Position numbers and translations under genes: made by a program. This document shows, piece after piece, positions 45,190-56,514 of a DNA stretch of 64,000 nt; the stretch's first letter is position 1; every line of letters starts with the position of its first letter. This stretch comes from Pegoplata infirma (lineage: Eukaryota > Arthropoda > Insecta > Diptera > Anthomyiidae). The notes under the pieces are model-generated. The model ran no database searches, was not told the DNA's origin, and saw only the letters and a list, made by a program, of their open reading frames with translations. Where the stretch lies: contig OY992537.1 of the NCBI GenBank assembly GCA_963921195.1, positions 130,966,694 through 131,030,693 on the forward strand, read 5' to 3'.

Positions 45190-45605
45190 TAGCTTTTTCA
45201 CTTAAGAAATACAATTTTATTATTATTTAAGCGTTCCCTGATTTCAACCCCAGGACATTGAACTTCTTGCAGCATAAAAATGATGCATTTATTTAACGAA
45301 AACATGAAAAACTCATGTAAAAATAGTATTTTTCAGAGGTAGGTTTAGCTCTTTAAGGTGGAACCTTTTTCCACTGGTCCGATTTTGCTCATTTACGAAA
45401 TTAACCTGCCTAGGAACTTAAAACATATTCGTGCCAAATTTTGGGAGGATAAATTTTGTACTTTGGACTGCATCGTGTTAACCACCGATACACAGACAAA
45501 CAGACGGACGGAGAGACATCGATCGCATGTCATAGAATCGATCACTGATTATAAATCTAAATACTTTATGGGGTCCTAGACCGATATTTTGATACACGGA
45601 ATGTC
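45190..45605 (+). mobile_element. Helitron-like fragment f
   Basis: Matches the interior and 3' part of element a (CAGGACATTGAACTTCTTGC, TTTTTCAGAGGT, CCACTGGTCCGATTTTGC, CAGACAAACAGACGGACG). It lacks the 5' hairpin and ends at CACGGAATGTC. Its inverted partner g lies at 53087-53516. Confidence 0.7.
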
Positions 45606-45966
45606 AAATTATGTATACAAAAAACAATTTGGTACCTTTTAAGGTTCACACGTTACTTAAACAATATCCAATAGGTCACAAATTATTATTAAATTGTATA
45701 TAAAACTGATATTATGATTTCCAATCAACCATAAAAATTTTACAATTCGCTTTAGTTATTTTGTTTACTGTTCCGTAGCGTATGATTACTATTTATGCAG
45801 CATAAAGTGGATAATCGCTAATACGAATGAGTAATATTTTGATTTATGTTATTCATACGTCATGTAGCTAGTAGCTACTAGCTACTTAACGAAGTAAAAT
45901 AATAACACTGTGCTACAAAAAACACAAAATCGAATATACTTTTAAAAAAAGGTAGTCAAGGTTGTA

Positions 45967-46687
45967 CACCGAAAAAATTCCCCAGTTAGATAGTTACAAA
46001 AATTCTTAGTTGATTTAAAATAAATTTAAATTAACTGGGTTAGTAACAAACAACTGGATTTTCAATTAATTAAAACTATCTATCAGTTACCCTGTTAATT
46101 TATTTGTTTACAAATTTTAAAAATCAACATCGTTTTTATAAAAATAAAAAAAGGAAAAACCTCAAACGGATTTTTATTTTTAAACTGTAAGTTTTATTTT
46201 GTAATTTATGGCTTTTTCTTTATAAAAAAATAACTAATATTTTTTCAGATGGAGAATAAATAGATTTGTATATAAAAGCATCGTGTGAAGGAGCTAAGGA
46301 GTAAAATTTGGTGATCTAAAAGTGGGATATATGAATTCAAACTCTGGCTTTTTAATGGTTGGTGCAATGTAATACATCTTACTAGAATCTTTAATAAAAT
46401 AATATTGTTAAAAATTAAAAGTATTTTTTTTATGGTGAAATTAAAAAAAAAAGGAGTTCCCATTGACAATTTTTATTTATTAACCAGTTATTAGCAACTA
46501 TTTTCAACGATTTCACAAATTTAACTAATATTCTGTTGCCTGTAACTGGAAATTCAGTTGAATTCAAAATTGTTTATAAAATTAGTTACCATCAACCGAG
46601 TGAAAACAACTGGGGCTCAGTTAGGTGTATTTTAACTGGGACTTAGTTAAATTCTTAGTAGCCAGTAACTGGGAAATTTTTTGGGTG
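45967..46687. mobile_element. TA-flanked MITE, CACCGAAAAAATTCCC ends
   Basis: The ends CACCGAAAAAATTCCCCAGT and ACTGGGAAATTTTTTGGGTG are flanked by TA (45965-45966 and 46688-46689). Copy 1 of the host element shows the empty site AGGTTGTAGGTCTCGTCG at 31926-31943. The interior has AACTGGG/CAGTTAAATT words. Confidence 0.85.
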
Positions 46688-46814
46688 TATGTTTCGTCGA
46701 ATATATCACAAAAATGCCCATCAAACTTGCCAGACACCCTCAAATTTTAAAGTTTCAACTGTTTTGGATAGAAGAAGGATAGTGTTTTTTATGTGTGTGA
46801 ATTGGTCTATACAT

Positions 46815-47553
46815 TAGGGTGGCCCAAAATTCCTTTTGCTTCGCTACAGGTCAACGTACCTTAAAAAATTAAAGATGGTATCGTAACTAATATTTTGAGC
46901 CAAATTGCAGCACCCTACGACGATTAGAAGGGGATGCTAACTGATCACATGTGTTTGCAACCTCCGAAGAAATCTAAAAAAAAAAAATTTTCCAATCCTA
47001 AAAATTACTACATGGAATGGTATCGCTACAAGAGCAAATAAGTCACATATGACCATTTTGTCCTAAGGTTGCCTACAAAGGACAATAAGGACATTTTAGT
47101 TTCGATTAGGAAAAAAAAAAATTTTTTTTTTTTTATATTATACTCAAATTAAAGATATTTCTATTACCTTTCAATTGAACTTTATCGCAACTTAATGGGC
47201 CGCATAGTTTCTGAGTTACAACGGTTTTAGTGAAATGCAGGGTTCCGCTTTTTTTAATATGTATTTTTTTTTTTTGTTTAAGGACAAACTTAGGACAAAA
47301 TGGCCACATGTGAATTATGTGCTCTTGTTACGCTAGCATTCCATATGGTTATTTTTAAGATTCCAATAACAAAAATTTTAAGATTTCTTTGGAGGTTGCA
47401 AACACTTATGATAAGTTAGCATCCCCTTCCAATCGTTGTAGGGTGCTAAAATTTGGCGCAAATTGTTCGTTACGATGCCATCTATCATATTTTGAGGTAC
47501 GTTCAGTTGTGAGTTATACTTGGTATTTTTCCATGTGTTGATGGGCCACACTA
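46815..47553. mobile_element. hAT-like MITE, TAGGGTGGCCCA ends
   Basis: The ends are TAGGGTGGCCCA and TGGGCCACACTA, with a perfect duplication CTATACAT (46807-46814 and 47554-47561). Copy 1 of the host shows the unoccupied site near 32131-32145. Long inverted arms hold GATGCTAACTGATCACATG and GGTTGCAAACAC. The 70-codon minus-strand frame is part of an arm. Confidence 0.9.
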
Positions 47554-47952
47554 CTATACATATAAGAAAGACGTGTATTGATTTTTTCAATAATATCTAA
47601 TTTTTTGTTATTTTTTGAAAATAAAAATTTTTTTCTGCTGTAGTTCGTTGGACAACATTTATATTTATAAACGTACTGTTAAAGAAAATTTAATTGTGAA
47701 TACAATTGACAGAGTTGTAATATTTTTTCTAAAATAAATTAAGATTTTGCATGAAATTGCCGTTCGGATAACCCAGGTAAAAGAAATAAAAAAATAAACG
47801 AAAATACTTCGAGGTTGCGTATTATTATTTTAAAGGTTTTTGGCCTTTTGAATTCGAATTTGACCTTGAAATTGCGCTATCTTATTAAGTTTTTGATATA
47901 TCAATATATGTTAAATATCTCAAAAACCTGACGAGATAGAGCAATTTAAAGT

Positions 47953-49000
47953 CCAGATTCGGATTCAGTGCGACAAAAGCATTTAAAAATATTGTACAGG
48001 ACCTCTTATTTTTTTTTTGCCTGGGTTATCCGCACAGCAATTTCATACAAAATCTTAATTTTCTTTTTTAGAAAAATTATCACAACTCTCACAATTGTTA
48101 TCCGATTTTTTCAGGATAAAGCTTATCGTATTCAGAATTAAATTTTCTTTAAAACCTCTTTATAAATATAAAGGTTGTTAAACGAACTATTGCAGAAAAC
48201 AATCGATATACTCAAAAAAAATTCAAAAAAATAACAAAAAAATTAGATTTTATAGAAAAAATCAATAGATATCTTTCTTATACTTATGTATAGACCAATT
48301 CACACACATGGAAAGCCCTGTCCTTTTTCTATCCAAAACAGTTTAAAAATTTAAAATCGGTTGAAAATTTTCTGAATTTCACAAGGTTTATCCCAAAAAA
48401 TCGTTTTTTGACAATAACTCTAAAATTTGAGGGTGTCTGGCAAGTTTAATGTGCATTTTTGTGATCTACTTGACAAGATTCGGATTCAGTGCGACAAAAG
48501 CATTTAAAAATATTGTACAGGACCTCTTATTTTTTTTTTTGCCTGGGTTATCCGCACGGCAATTTTATACAAAATCTTAATTTTCTTTTTTAGAAAAATT
48601 ATCACAACTCTGACAATTGTTATCCGATTTTTTCAGGATAAAGCTTATCGTATTCAGAATTAAATTTTCTTTAAAAACCTCTTTATAAATATAAAGGTTG
48701 TTAAACGAACTATAGCAGAAAACAATCGATATACTCAAAAAATTTTCAAAAAAATAACAAAAAAATTAGATTTTATAGAAAAAAACAATAGATATCTTTC
48801 TTATATGTATAAACCAATTCACACACATGGAAAGCCCTGTCCTTTTTCTATCCAAAACAGTTTAAAAATTTAAAATCCGTTGAAAATTTTCTGAATTTCA
48901 CAAGGTTTATCCCAAAAAACCGTTTTTTGACAATAACTCTAAAATTTGAGGGTGTCTGGCAAGTTTAATGTGCATTTTTGTGATCTACTTGACAAGACCA
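47953..49000. repeat. 525-bp tandem duplication
   Basis: Two direct copies begin at GATTCGGATTCAGTGCGACA and end at GATCTACTTGACAAG. They differ by a handful of substitutions and small indels. Located in the right arm of the CACTG element. Confidence 0.85.
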
Positions 49001-49069
49001 ACAACCTTTACTATGTCACATCAGAAGTATTTTTTCACTGTAGCACAGTGTAATTTAATATCAATATAG

Positions 49070-49362
49070 CCAGGTTGGCAATCGATACCCACCCAGAATA
49101 TCGGTATTTGGCTATTGTACCGCAACCAAAAAAAGATATGGACATTTTTTAAAGCGATTATGAAAGTCGATGAAATTTCTAGTATTTTTGATGTGTTACT
49201 TAGTGTGTGTACCGGTTGCTTTTCGAAATATAAGCCAATACCTTTATAATACTTTTTTTTTTTTTTTAATTTTATTTACTTTCATAATCGCTTTTAAAAA
49301 TGGCAATATCTTTATTGGTTGCTGTACAATAGCCAAATACCGTTATTCGATTGCCAATCTTG
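49070..49362. mobile_element. hAT-like MITE, CCAGGTTGGCAATCG end
   Basis: The left CCAGGTTGGCAATCG and right CGATTGCCAATCTTG are inverted. Flanks CAATATAG (49062-49069) and CAATATTG (49363-49370) are an 8-bp duplication with one mismatch. Arms contain CGGTATTTGGCTATTGTAC. The 97-codon plus-strand frame runs across it and is not a known protein. Confidence 0.75.
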
Positions 49363-49370
49363 CAATATTG

Positions 49371-50128
49371 CGATTCATTTTACCGAATATTCACCATATA
49401 CCGAATATTTGGCGAAATATTTTGAGCAAGACTGTAAAAGTTGTTAAAAATTTACCTTTTTAAACTTTTTGGTGTTTAAAGTACGTTGACATGCTACCAA
49501 CCAAGTTTATGCTTTTTCAAAATTAACCAGACTTTAACCACAACTATTTATTAATTATATTACACATTTGAATGTATTTTTCCTTATTTTGAAATAGTTT
49601 ACCCTTTATAAATAAAGTCTTCATACAAGGTACATTTATAAAGGTAATATTTATGGTTACAACTGTTTGATTTTTTTTTTTTTTAGTTTCAATATTTTTC
49701 AAGGTAGATTTATAAAAGGTAATATTTTAGTGACGTAAATGAAAACAATTTTCTTTCAAAATTATTTAAGTCGGCAAAAACGACTTAAATGTTCAGTGCA
49801 CACATAAACCAATTTAAACGCTTTTTAAGACTTTAAAATTTTAGAAAACAACTAAATTATAAAAAAATATTGAAATTCAAACGAATTTTTTTTATTTTCC
49901 TTGACAAAAATTAAAAAAAAATTCAAATATTTTGCAGCATAAAAAGTGTAGTGTAAACTCAAGTCATTTATGCCGAACAAACTATTTTTATTTCGTTTTG
50001 AAAATTCGTAAATATTATTGTTTTTAAATTTGTCAAAAAACTTACTATGGAGGAAAAGTGAGGTTATTGGACCTTACCTTGTATAAATCTACCTTGATAT
50101 TTTTTATAATTTAATTTTTTTTTTTTTT
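49371..50128. repeat. Left inner arm of the large palindrome
   Basis: AT-rich sequence with a local duplication around AAGGTAATATTT (49640 and 49720) and AAGTCGGCAAAAACGACTT. The inverse lies at 51990-52440. No coding signal. Confidence 0.6.
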
Positions 50129-51989
50129 GGCAGCATGAAATAACCCCCCAAGAAATAAGTCCCCAAAACGAAAATGAAATAAGTCCCCAAAAATTTGTAC
50201 AGAAAAAAACAACAACGATAATTGGGGATTTATTTCGTTTTTTGGGGGTTTAATTCATTTTTTATTTGAGGACTTATTTCATTACGAAATAGGTCCCCAA
50301 AAATACAAATGAAATAAACCCCCAATTATTTTTTTTTGGGGACTTATTTAATTTTTTCTCAAATGAAGATAATACATTTTGAAATTATTTCTGGACATAG
50401 AAGGAATGCTTGATTTTATTATGTTGTGGTACACCCAAGCAATGAGACAAACAAATTATGAGGATACTGATCAGTGTTAAGGAGAGTATCTTTAGGCTCC
50501 CTTCAAGGTTTTGGGTTCTGGACTGATATAGCTTGGGAAACTTATTATATAATACCCGTAGTAGTTGTAGTTTAATGTGTTGCAATTATAATTAATTTTA
50601 GTACAAATTTCCTCGATTGAACTCTTTGTATGAAATTTTTTTTTTCGATTTCACCAATTTATAACGATCTAACTGAGTACTAGTTTTTGGAGCAAAAATT
50701 TTATTTAAATGTAAGTCGGTTGGAAATAAAAAATTCGCGCGAAATTTTTATTTCCAACCGACTTACATTTAAATAAAAATTTTGCTCCAAAAACTAGTAC
50801 TCAGTTAGATCGTTATAAATTGGTAAAGTAGAAACTATAGTTTGTAGTTAACGAAATATTAGTTTTGTTGTAGAAAAATATTGTTTGATTGTAAATCGGT
50901 TGGAAATGAAAAATTCGCGCGAATTAGATCGTTATAAATTGGTGAAATCGAAAAAAAAAATTTCATACAAAGAGTTCAATCGAGAAAATTTGTACTAAAA
51001 TTAATTATAATTGCAACACATTAAACTACAACTACTACGGGTATTATATAATAAGTTTCCCAAGCTATATCAGTCCAGAACCCAAAACCTTGAAGGTAGC
51101 CTAAAGATACTCTCCTTAACACTGATCAGTATCATCATAATTTGTTTGTCTCATTGCTTGGGTGTACCACAACATAATAAAATCAAGCATTCCTTCTAAG
51201 TATGTCCAGAAATAATTTCAAAATGTATTATCTTCATTTGAGAAAAAATTAAATAAGTCCCCAAAAAAAAATAATTGGGGGTTTATTTCATTTGTATTTT
51301 TGGGAACAAATAGTTTGTTTCCAAACCTGTTACCAAGAAATTATGTTCCCATAAACAATTAATTGCAACAACGGAAACATGATAAATTCCAAAAAATTTT
51401 CTTCTACCATCTAAACGTCTCAAAATAAATAATGAATCTGAAAAAATTTTAATATTTTTTAAATCGGTTGAAAATGAAAAAAGCCAAAACTCTTACCAAG
51501 AAATTATTAATTTCAACAACGGAAACAAGAAAAATTCCCAATAATTTTCTTCTACCGTGAAAACATCTTAAGATATGTAATGGAACTAAAAAATGTTTTA
51601 AAAATTTTAATCTTCCAAATAAATTTTGTTCAAATTTTTACAAAGGGCACAAATGCGTAGTTTGCATGAATAAGTTATGATTTCAACACAAAAATTTAAA
51701 AAAATATTTTGAAATTCTTTTATTTGTTTCTTTTTTTGAGAGCGTTTAATGAATTTAAAATTGGGGCCTTATTTCATTTTTCAAAATGGGGATTTATTTC
51801 ATATGAAACAAAACCCCAAAATTGGGGTGTTATTTCATTTTATTTTGGGGTTTTTTTGCATTCCGATGGGGATTTATTTCATTTTTAAAATTGGGGGTTT
51901 ATTTCATTATGAAATAAGTCCCCATTTTTGGGGGCTTGTTTCATTTTCATTTTGGGGATTTATTTCCTGGTGGGTTATTTCATGCTGCC
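50129..51989. mobile_element. GGCAGCATG-ended element with AAATAAGTCCCC repeats
   Basis: The ends GGCAGCATGAAATAACCC and GGGTTATTTCATGCTGCC are flanked by T-runs of at least eight bases on both sides, so the duplication may be T8. Both end regions are packed with GAAATAAGTCCCCAAAA words in either orientation, about fifteen in all. Inner inverted repeats (50350-50640 and 50935-51250) surround a near-perfect hairpin. A ~150-bp two-unit tandem (TTACCAAGAAATTAT, CAACAACGGAAACA) lies at 51330-51600. The 62-codon frame on both arms is a mirror image. Confidence 0.75.
50653..50824. other. Near-perfect hairpin, stem about 86 bp
   Basis: ACCAATTTATAACGATCTAA ... CGCG ... TTAGATCGTTATAAATTGGT with essentially no loop; I saw one mismatch. 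It lies at the middle of the GGCAGCATG element. Confidence 0.85.
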
Positions 51990-52649
51990 TTTTTTTTAAT
52001 TGTAAAAGCTTAAAAGTCGTTTAAACTTGTCAATGTGTTCACTGAACATTTAAGTCGTTTTTGCCGAATAAAATGATTTTTAAAGAAAATGGTTTTCATT
52101 TACGTCCCTAAAATATTACCTTTATAGATCTACCTTGTATGAATACTTTATTAATAAAGAGTAAACTGTTTGAAAATATGGAAAAATGCATTCAAATGTG
52201 CAATATTATTAAAAAAATAATTGTGGTTAAAGTCCTGTCAATTTTGAAAAAGTATCAAATGAGTTGCGGGCATGTCAACGTACTTTTAAACATCAAAAAG
52301 TTTAAATAGTACGTTTGTAACAACTTTTCCAGTCTTTCTCAAAATTATTCGCAAAATACTTGGTATATAATGAATATTCGGTAAAATGATTCGCAATATT
52401 AAGGTTGAATTATTATTTTACTTCGTTTAGTACCTACATGACGTATAAACAACATAACTCAAAATATTACTCATACGCATTAGTTATTATCAACTTTATA
52501 CTGTATTAATAATACTCATACGCTACAGAACAGTAAATAAAATATCTACAGCGAATTGTAAAATTTTGATGGCCGATCGGAAATCATAATATCAGTTTTA
52601 TATACAATTTAGTAATAATTTGTGACCTTTTGGATATTGTGTAAGTAAC
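51990..52649. repeat. Right inner arm of the large palindrome
   Basis: Inverse of 49371-49800 and of 45640-45905. It carries the unoccupied target for the CACTG element near 52420-52437. Confidence 0.6.
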
Positions 52650-52657
52650 GTGTGAAC

Positions 52658-53026
52658 TAGTGCCCCCCATTTCCCGGTTCTCGGTATTCCCGGGAATACC
52701 GGTATTACTGGTTCTGGTACCGGCATCCCGGTTCTAGATATATTCCCGGGAATACCGGTATTCCCGGTTCTGATCCTGGTACCGGTTCTCAAAAAACAAA
52801 AAAAAATACTAAACCATAAAATATTTAAATTACACCATTTAATCGGTATTTCAGAAATTTTTAGTTGTGTTTGTAAAATTATTTAAAAATCATACAACTA
52901 TTTTTCTTAAATTCATAAAAACAATTTGAAATGGTTTTTTCACATGTTTTGTATTTTTGTAATACCGTTAATACCGTCAGAACCGGAACCGGGAATATCG
53001 GTATTCCCGGGTGACCGTAGGCACTA
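52658..53026. mobile_element. 369-bp hAT-like MITE, TAGTGCC ends
   Basis: The ends are TAGTGCC and GGCACTA (inverted). A perfect duplication GTGTGAAC lies at 52650-52657 and 53027-53034. The left palindrome arm (45650-45665) shows the empty site. It is dense in TTCCCGGGAATACCGG words, as in 37955-39039. Confidence 0.88.
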
Positions 53027-53086
53027 GTGTGAACCTTAAAAGGTACCGAATTATTTTTTTTTTATTTATAAATTTTTTTTATACAG

Positions 53087-53516
53087 GGTATGCTTACTTT
53101 GTCATTCCGTGCATCAAAATATCGGTCTAGGACCCCATAAAGTATTTAGATTTAAAATCAGTGATCGATTCCAAGACATTCGAACGATGTCTCTTCGTCC
53201 GTCTGTATAACTGTATATCAGTTGTTAACATGATGTTGTCCAAAATACAAAATCTACCCTCCCGAAATTTGGCACGAATATAGTTTATGTTCCTGGCATG
53301 TTAATTTCGAAAATGAGCCAAATCGGACCAGGGAAAAAAGTTCCACCTTAAATAACTAAACCTACCTCTAAAAAAACACACTTTTTTATATGATTTTTTC
53401 ATGTTTTCGTTTAATAAATGCAAAATTTGTATGCTAAAAGAAGTTTAATTACCTGCGTTTGAACTCACGGACCACTTAAATAATGATAAAATTGTATTTC
53501 TTTAGTACAAAAAAAA
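53087..53516 (-). mobile_element. Helitron-like fragment g (inverted partner of f)
   Basis: CAGGGTATGCTTACTTTGTC, GTGCATCAAAATATCGGTC, GTCCGTCTGTAT, TCGGACCAGGGAAAAAAGTT on the minus strand of f. It has no 5' hairpin. Confidence 0.7.
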
Positions 53517-53696
53517 TATTATATTTTGAGTAGGTTTATTTTAGCTCGAGGTCATTTTTTCCTTTACTAATTAAAACTATGATATTCTCATAGAATAATT
53601 TTCAAGAAAACTATTTTTCTGTTTTAATTTTATTTATGTTGTTCATTTTTTGCAAGACTTAATCGACACGTGTTTCAGAACCTATTGTCAAGATTA
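53517..53696. repeat. Dispersed repeat TTTTGAGTAGGTTTATTTTAG, copy 2
   Basis: Closely matches 24870-25050 over its full length. Confidence 0.75.
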
Positions 53697-53929
53697 AGAT
53701 GTTTGTAAAATTATGTATGATTATATAAAAACTTTTTACAGTTTTTTGAATCTTCAAATGCGAATATCTAAAAACCGGTGTGTGCTAGAAAAGTTCTGAA
53801 AGCAGATTTGGAATCAAAAGTTCAAAATCTATTAAGCCCATACATTTAAAAAAAGATTTTATTTTTTTTATTTTTTTCAATTCAAACTCGATTTTTGCAA
53901 AAAGTTCTTGATCGAAGATGGCTCAGACC

Positions 53930-54269
53930 AGCTGTATAACGAAAAGTTGTTTCTTATAGAAACATTTTTAGATGCTGAGACAGTTTTCTTATTGAAAATT
54001 TTAGTATTCTGCGACACTTTTCCTATAAAAATGTCTCATATTCTGGGACATTTTACCCAAAGAAGAAGTTATAGATTCTGCCACATTATTCATACAGAAA
54101 AAGTCTCAAATTCTGAATCTTTTTTTTAAGAAAAGTTCTCAGATTCTTAGATATTTTTTCTATAGAAAATTGCTAAGACTCTAAATTATTCAGATTCTGA
54201 GGCAGATTTCCTTTAGGAAAAGTCTCAGAATATTGGAAAAATTTCTCAGAACCTGAAACTTTTTCTATT
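53930..54269. repeat. Degenerate minisatellite, array 5
   Basis: Units such as AGATTCTGAGACATTTTTCT with TATAGAAAA turns, about 45 bp each. The open frame 53908-54129 runs through it and is not a gene. Confidence 0.65.
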
Positions 54270-55212
54270 CACAGAGAAAAATAAATTTCAAACTCAACTT
54301 TTCAGTTGCATCAACTCAAAATTCGGTTGCTGTTACTAAATTTCGCTGTGTCAGAAGCGTTTTTTAGTGGTTTTAATTACACAACAGTTGTATAAACAAA
54401 ATTTAGTTGTAGCTACCGATATTTAGTTCCCGAGTAAAAATTTGTAGATATACTTAGTTATATCTAATAAGATATAATGATATATGTTTATGTCTTATAC
54501 CAGATCAAATTATATATAACCTGATATGTTAGATCTGTTGCTATATATAACGATATCTTGTATCATATCTGACTATGTCTTCTATCATATCTGTCGCTAT
54601 ACCAAGATTTATATCCACATTAACTATAAACTCAATCAAACAACTAAGCTTTTTACAGAATTCGATTTTAAATTAACACCCTCTATTTAGAAAATCATCA
54701 TCATTGTTATTTGTTTTGATACGAATGAAAACAAAATGAAACAAAATACAAAAAAAAAATAGAATTTTCTGTCAAATAACAAAAAAAATATTTTAAATAA
54801 AAAAAAAATATGAACATATTCTGGAAAAATAAACACAACGTTTTAATTATTCCAACAAAATCATTGAAAATCAATTTTACTTCAGCTTTTAGATGTTTTA
54901 CCGTTGATGTAAGTATTTTGGCAATGAATTCAAATATTAAAGTATTAATTTCTCCTAATTTGCAGATTTTTCGAAATGTAAAAGTGGGGCTAAATTGGAC
55001 AACCATACCCACATATGTTGAATTTAATAAGCACGAAGATTAAGCCAATACAATAAATTTTCCATATGAAATCTCTGAAATTAAGAAAATTGCAAAAGGA
55101 TCCGTTTGTGTATAATTTAATTGGTTTGAAGTGTTTTTTTATTTAAAATTCCCACGGATGTTAATATGGTTTTAAATTTACTACAAATTTCATAAAAAAT
55201 TTGGAATTTAGT

Positions 55213-55473
55213 ATATCGTCGGTGCGCCAACCAGAACCGCATGTGTATTTCAAAATTTTTTGAAGTGACTTTAATAATAGCTAAGTTTGGTACATTTGCG
55301 CTGTTTTTTAAAATTCAAATCGATGTAAATAGAAAACTTGCAATATTATTTAAATATTTATGAAAGAAATATTGTTTTAAATCACCGCGAAAGGTGAAAA
55401 TAAAGCTAATTTGAAAGCCTCTTCAAAAATTTTGAAAAACACGTAACGGTTTTGGTTGGCGCACCAGCGATAT
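55213..55473. mobile_element. Foldback with ATATCGYYGGTGCGCCAACC ends
   Basis: The left ATATCGTCGGTGCGCCAACC and right GGTTGGCGCACCAGCGATAT are inverted over about 26 bp, with further internal pairing (AAAATTTTTTGAAG / CTTCAAAAATTTTG). Target duplication unclear. Half copy at 41385-41600. Confidence 0.75.
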
Positions 55474-55673
55474 GTAAATATCATTTAACATGTGTTTATA
55501 CAAATTTAAAGGGTCATTTAGTCTTGATGTTATTCAAGATTTTGAACAAGTATTCCAGCAACCATTTTTTAATCTCATCCCATATGCAGTATAGGGTAAA
55601 GAAATGATAATAGATAAATGTCTTATCTTTACTTTACCCTATACAGCATTGATGATTTTTATATGGGATGAGA

Positions 55674-55829
55674 CTCAAAAAATGGGTGCGTTTTACGTAA
55701 TGCATATGAAATCCAAAAAAGTAATACATATGGCAAGTGGCAGTGAAAAGACTCAAAAAAATGGGTGCGTATTACGTAATGCATATGAAATCCAAAAAAG
55801 TAATACATATGGCAAGTGGCAGTGAAAAG
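55674..55829 (+). repeat. Two-unit 78-bp tandem in E8
   Basis: Units contain AAAAAATGGGTGCGTNTTAC, GTAATGCATATGAAATCC and GGCAAGTGGCAGTGAAAAG. The frame 55604-55825 depends on this repeat. Confidence 0.85.
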
Positions 55830-56514
55830 GTAATGCATATTTTTTTTTTTTGGCTGTGCATTACATGCATACCCATTACCATTTTGAAGGTTTTACTGGG
55901 AAGCTAACAACGAAAAAAAAAGAAAATAAGAATTACCTACAGTTTTTATTTTCCAATTATTTTCCTCGAGGTATGATCAGAATTCTACCTCACATTACAT
56001 TAAGACTAAATGAGCCTTAAGATTTGTTTATTGTCTTCGAGCATTTATCTTTTTAATACATTTTTAAAAATCCTTTTTTAATTATATTATTGTATGCAAA
56101 AACATTATTATTAATACTATATAAAATTTATTTATTGCCATTTTAAATGTGTTTATTTGTTCTTAATAATAGAAATTTTGTTAAAATCAATATTATTACA
56201 TAATATTATGTATGCTACAATATCAATTCTGATCAATTCAGATCCAATAAGATCTGAATAAATATGGGACAAATGTCGGATCCAAAGAGATCTAAATTGA
56301 TCAGTTTGTATCAGAACTGATATAATTAGATCGGGTCAATTTCCCGATCTAATAAGATCTGAGACCGATCTAAGACCAGATCTTAATAGATATGGTGCAA
56401 TATCAAAATTTTTACTCGGGTTGTTACAGCCTTAACACAAATGCATCAACCGAATTTTTGTTGATGCAATTGACTTTCAGTTGTAAATTAGCAAATTTGT
56501 TTTATGTGTGTAGG

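Larger units (their letters stand above)
45906..49050. mobile_element. CACTG-ended foldback element, copy 2 (expanded)
   Basis: The ends CACTGTGCTACA and TGTAGCACAGTG are the same as 31874-33171, with TAA on both sides (45903-45905 and 49051-49053). The empty target (AAAATAATAATTCAACC) is seen in the inverted arm near 52420-52437. It contains two MITEs (45967, 46815) and a tandem duplication of about 525 bp (47953-48477 and 48478-49000). It is therefore more than twice as long as copy 1. Confidence 0.8.
45190..53516. repeat. Nested palindrome, about 8.3 kb
   Basis: Element f and its flank (45190-45905), then 49371-50128, are inverted at 51990-52649 and 53027-53516. The matching landmarks are the Helitron pieces f/g, GGTTCACACGTTACTTAAAC, GCGTATGA... 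GAAGTAAAATAATAA, CGTACTTTAAACACC and AAGGTAATATTT. Within the arms, at least four later insertions are seen on one side only. The centre is the GGCAGCATG element. Confidence 0.75.
54429..56420. mobile_element. CCCGAG element E8 (isolated copy, 1992 bp)
   Basis: The ends CCCGAGTAAAAA and TTTTTACTCGGG are flanked by TT (54427-54428 and 56421-56422). It lies 37 kb from the main cluster. The left part is ATCTGTTGCTATATATAACG-type sequence. The right terminal 200 bp is packed with AGATCT/GATCNGAT words, a counterpart of the GATCC-rich end of E1/E2. It contains a foldback (55213-55473), an inverted repeat (55565-55690) and a two-unit tandem (55674-55829). No tRNA-like module. Confidence 0.85.
54270..56510. 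mobile_element. CACAGAGA-type MITE interrupted by E8
   Basis: The left end CACAGAGAAAAATAAATTTC and right GCAAATTTGTTTTATGTGTG are roughly inverted. The interior has CAGTTGCATCAAC and ATGCATCAACCGAATTTT words, shared with 63414-63639 and 63770-64000. Interrupted at 54429. TA on the right (56511) but TT on the left. Confidence 0.6.

Noticed and set aside
50385..51199. 62-66-codon frame on both arms (MQHIKLQLLRVLYNK)
   Set aside because: Same reason: inverted-repeat arms of the GGCAGCATG element, nearly identical at DNA level, so frame conservation is not evidence of selection.
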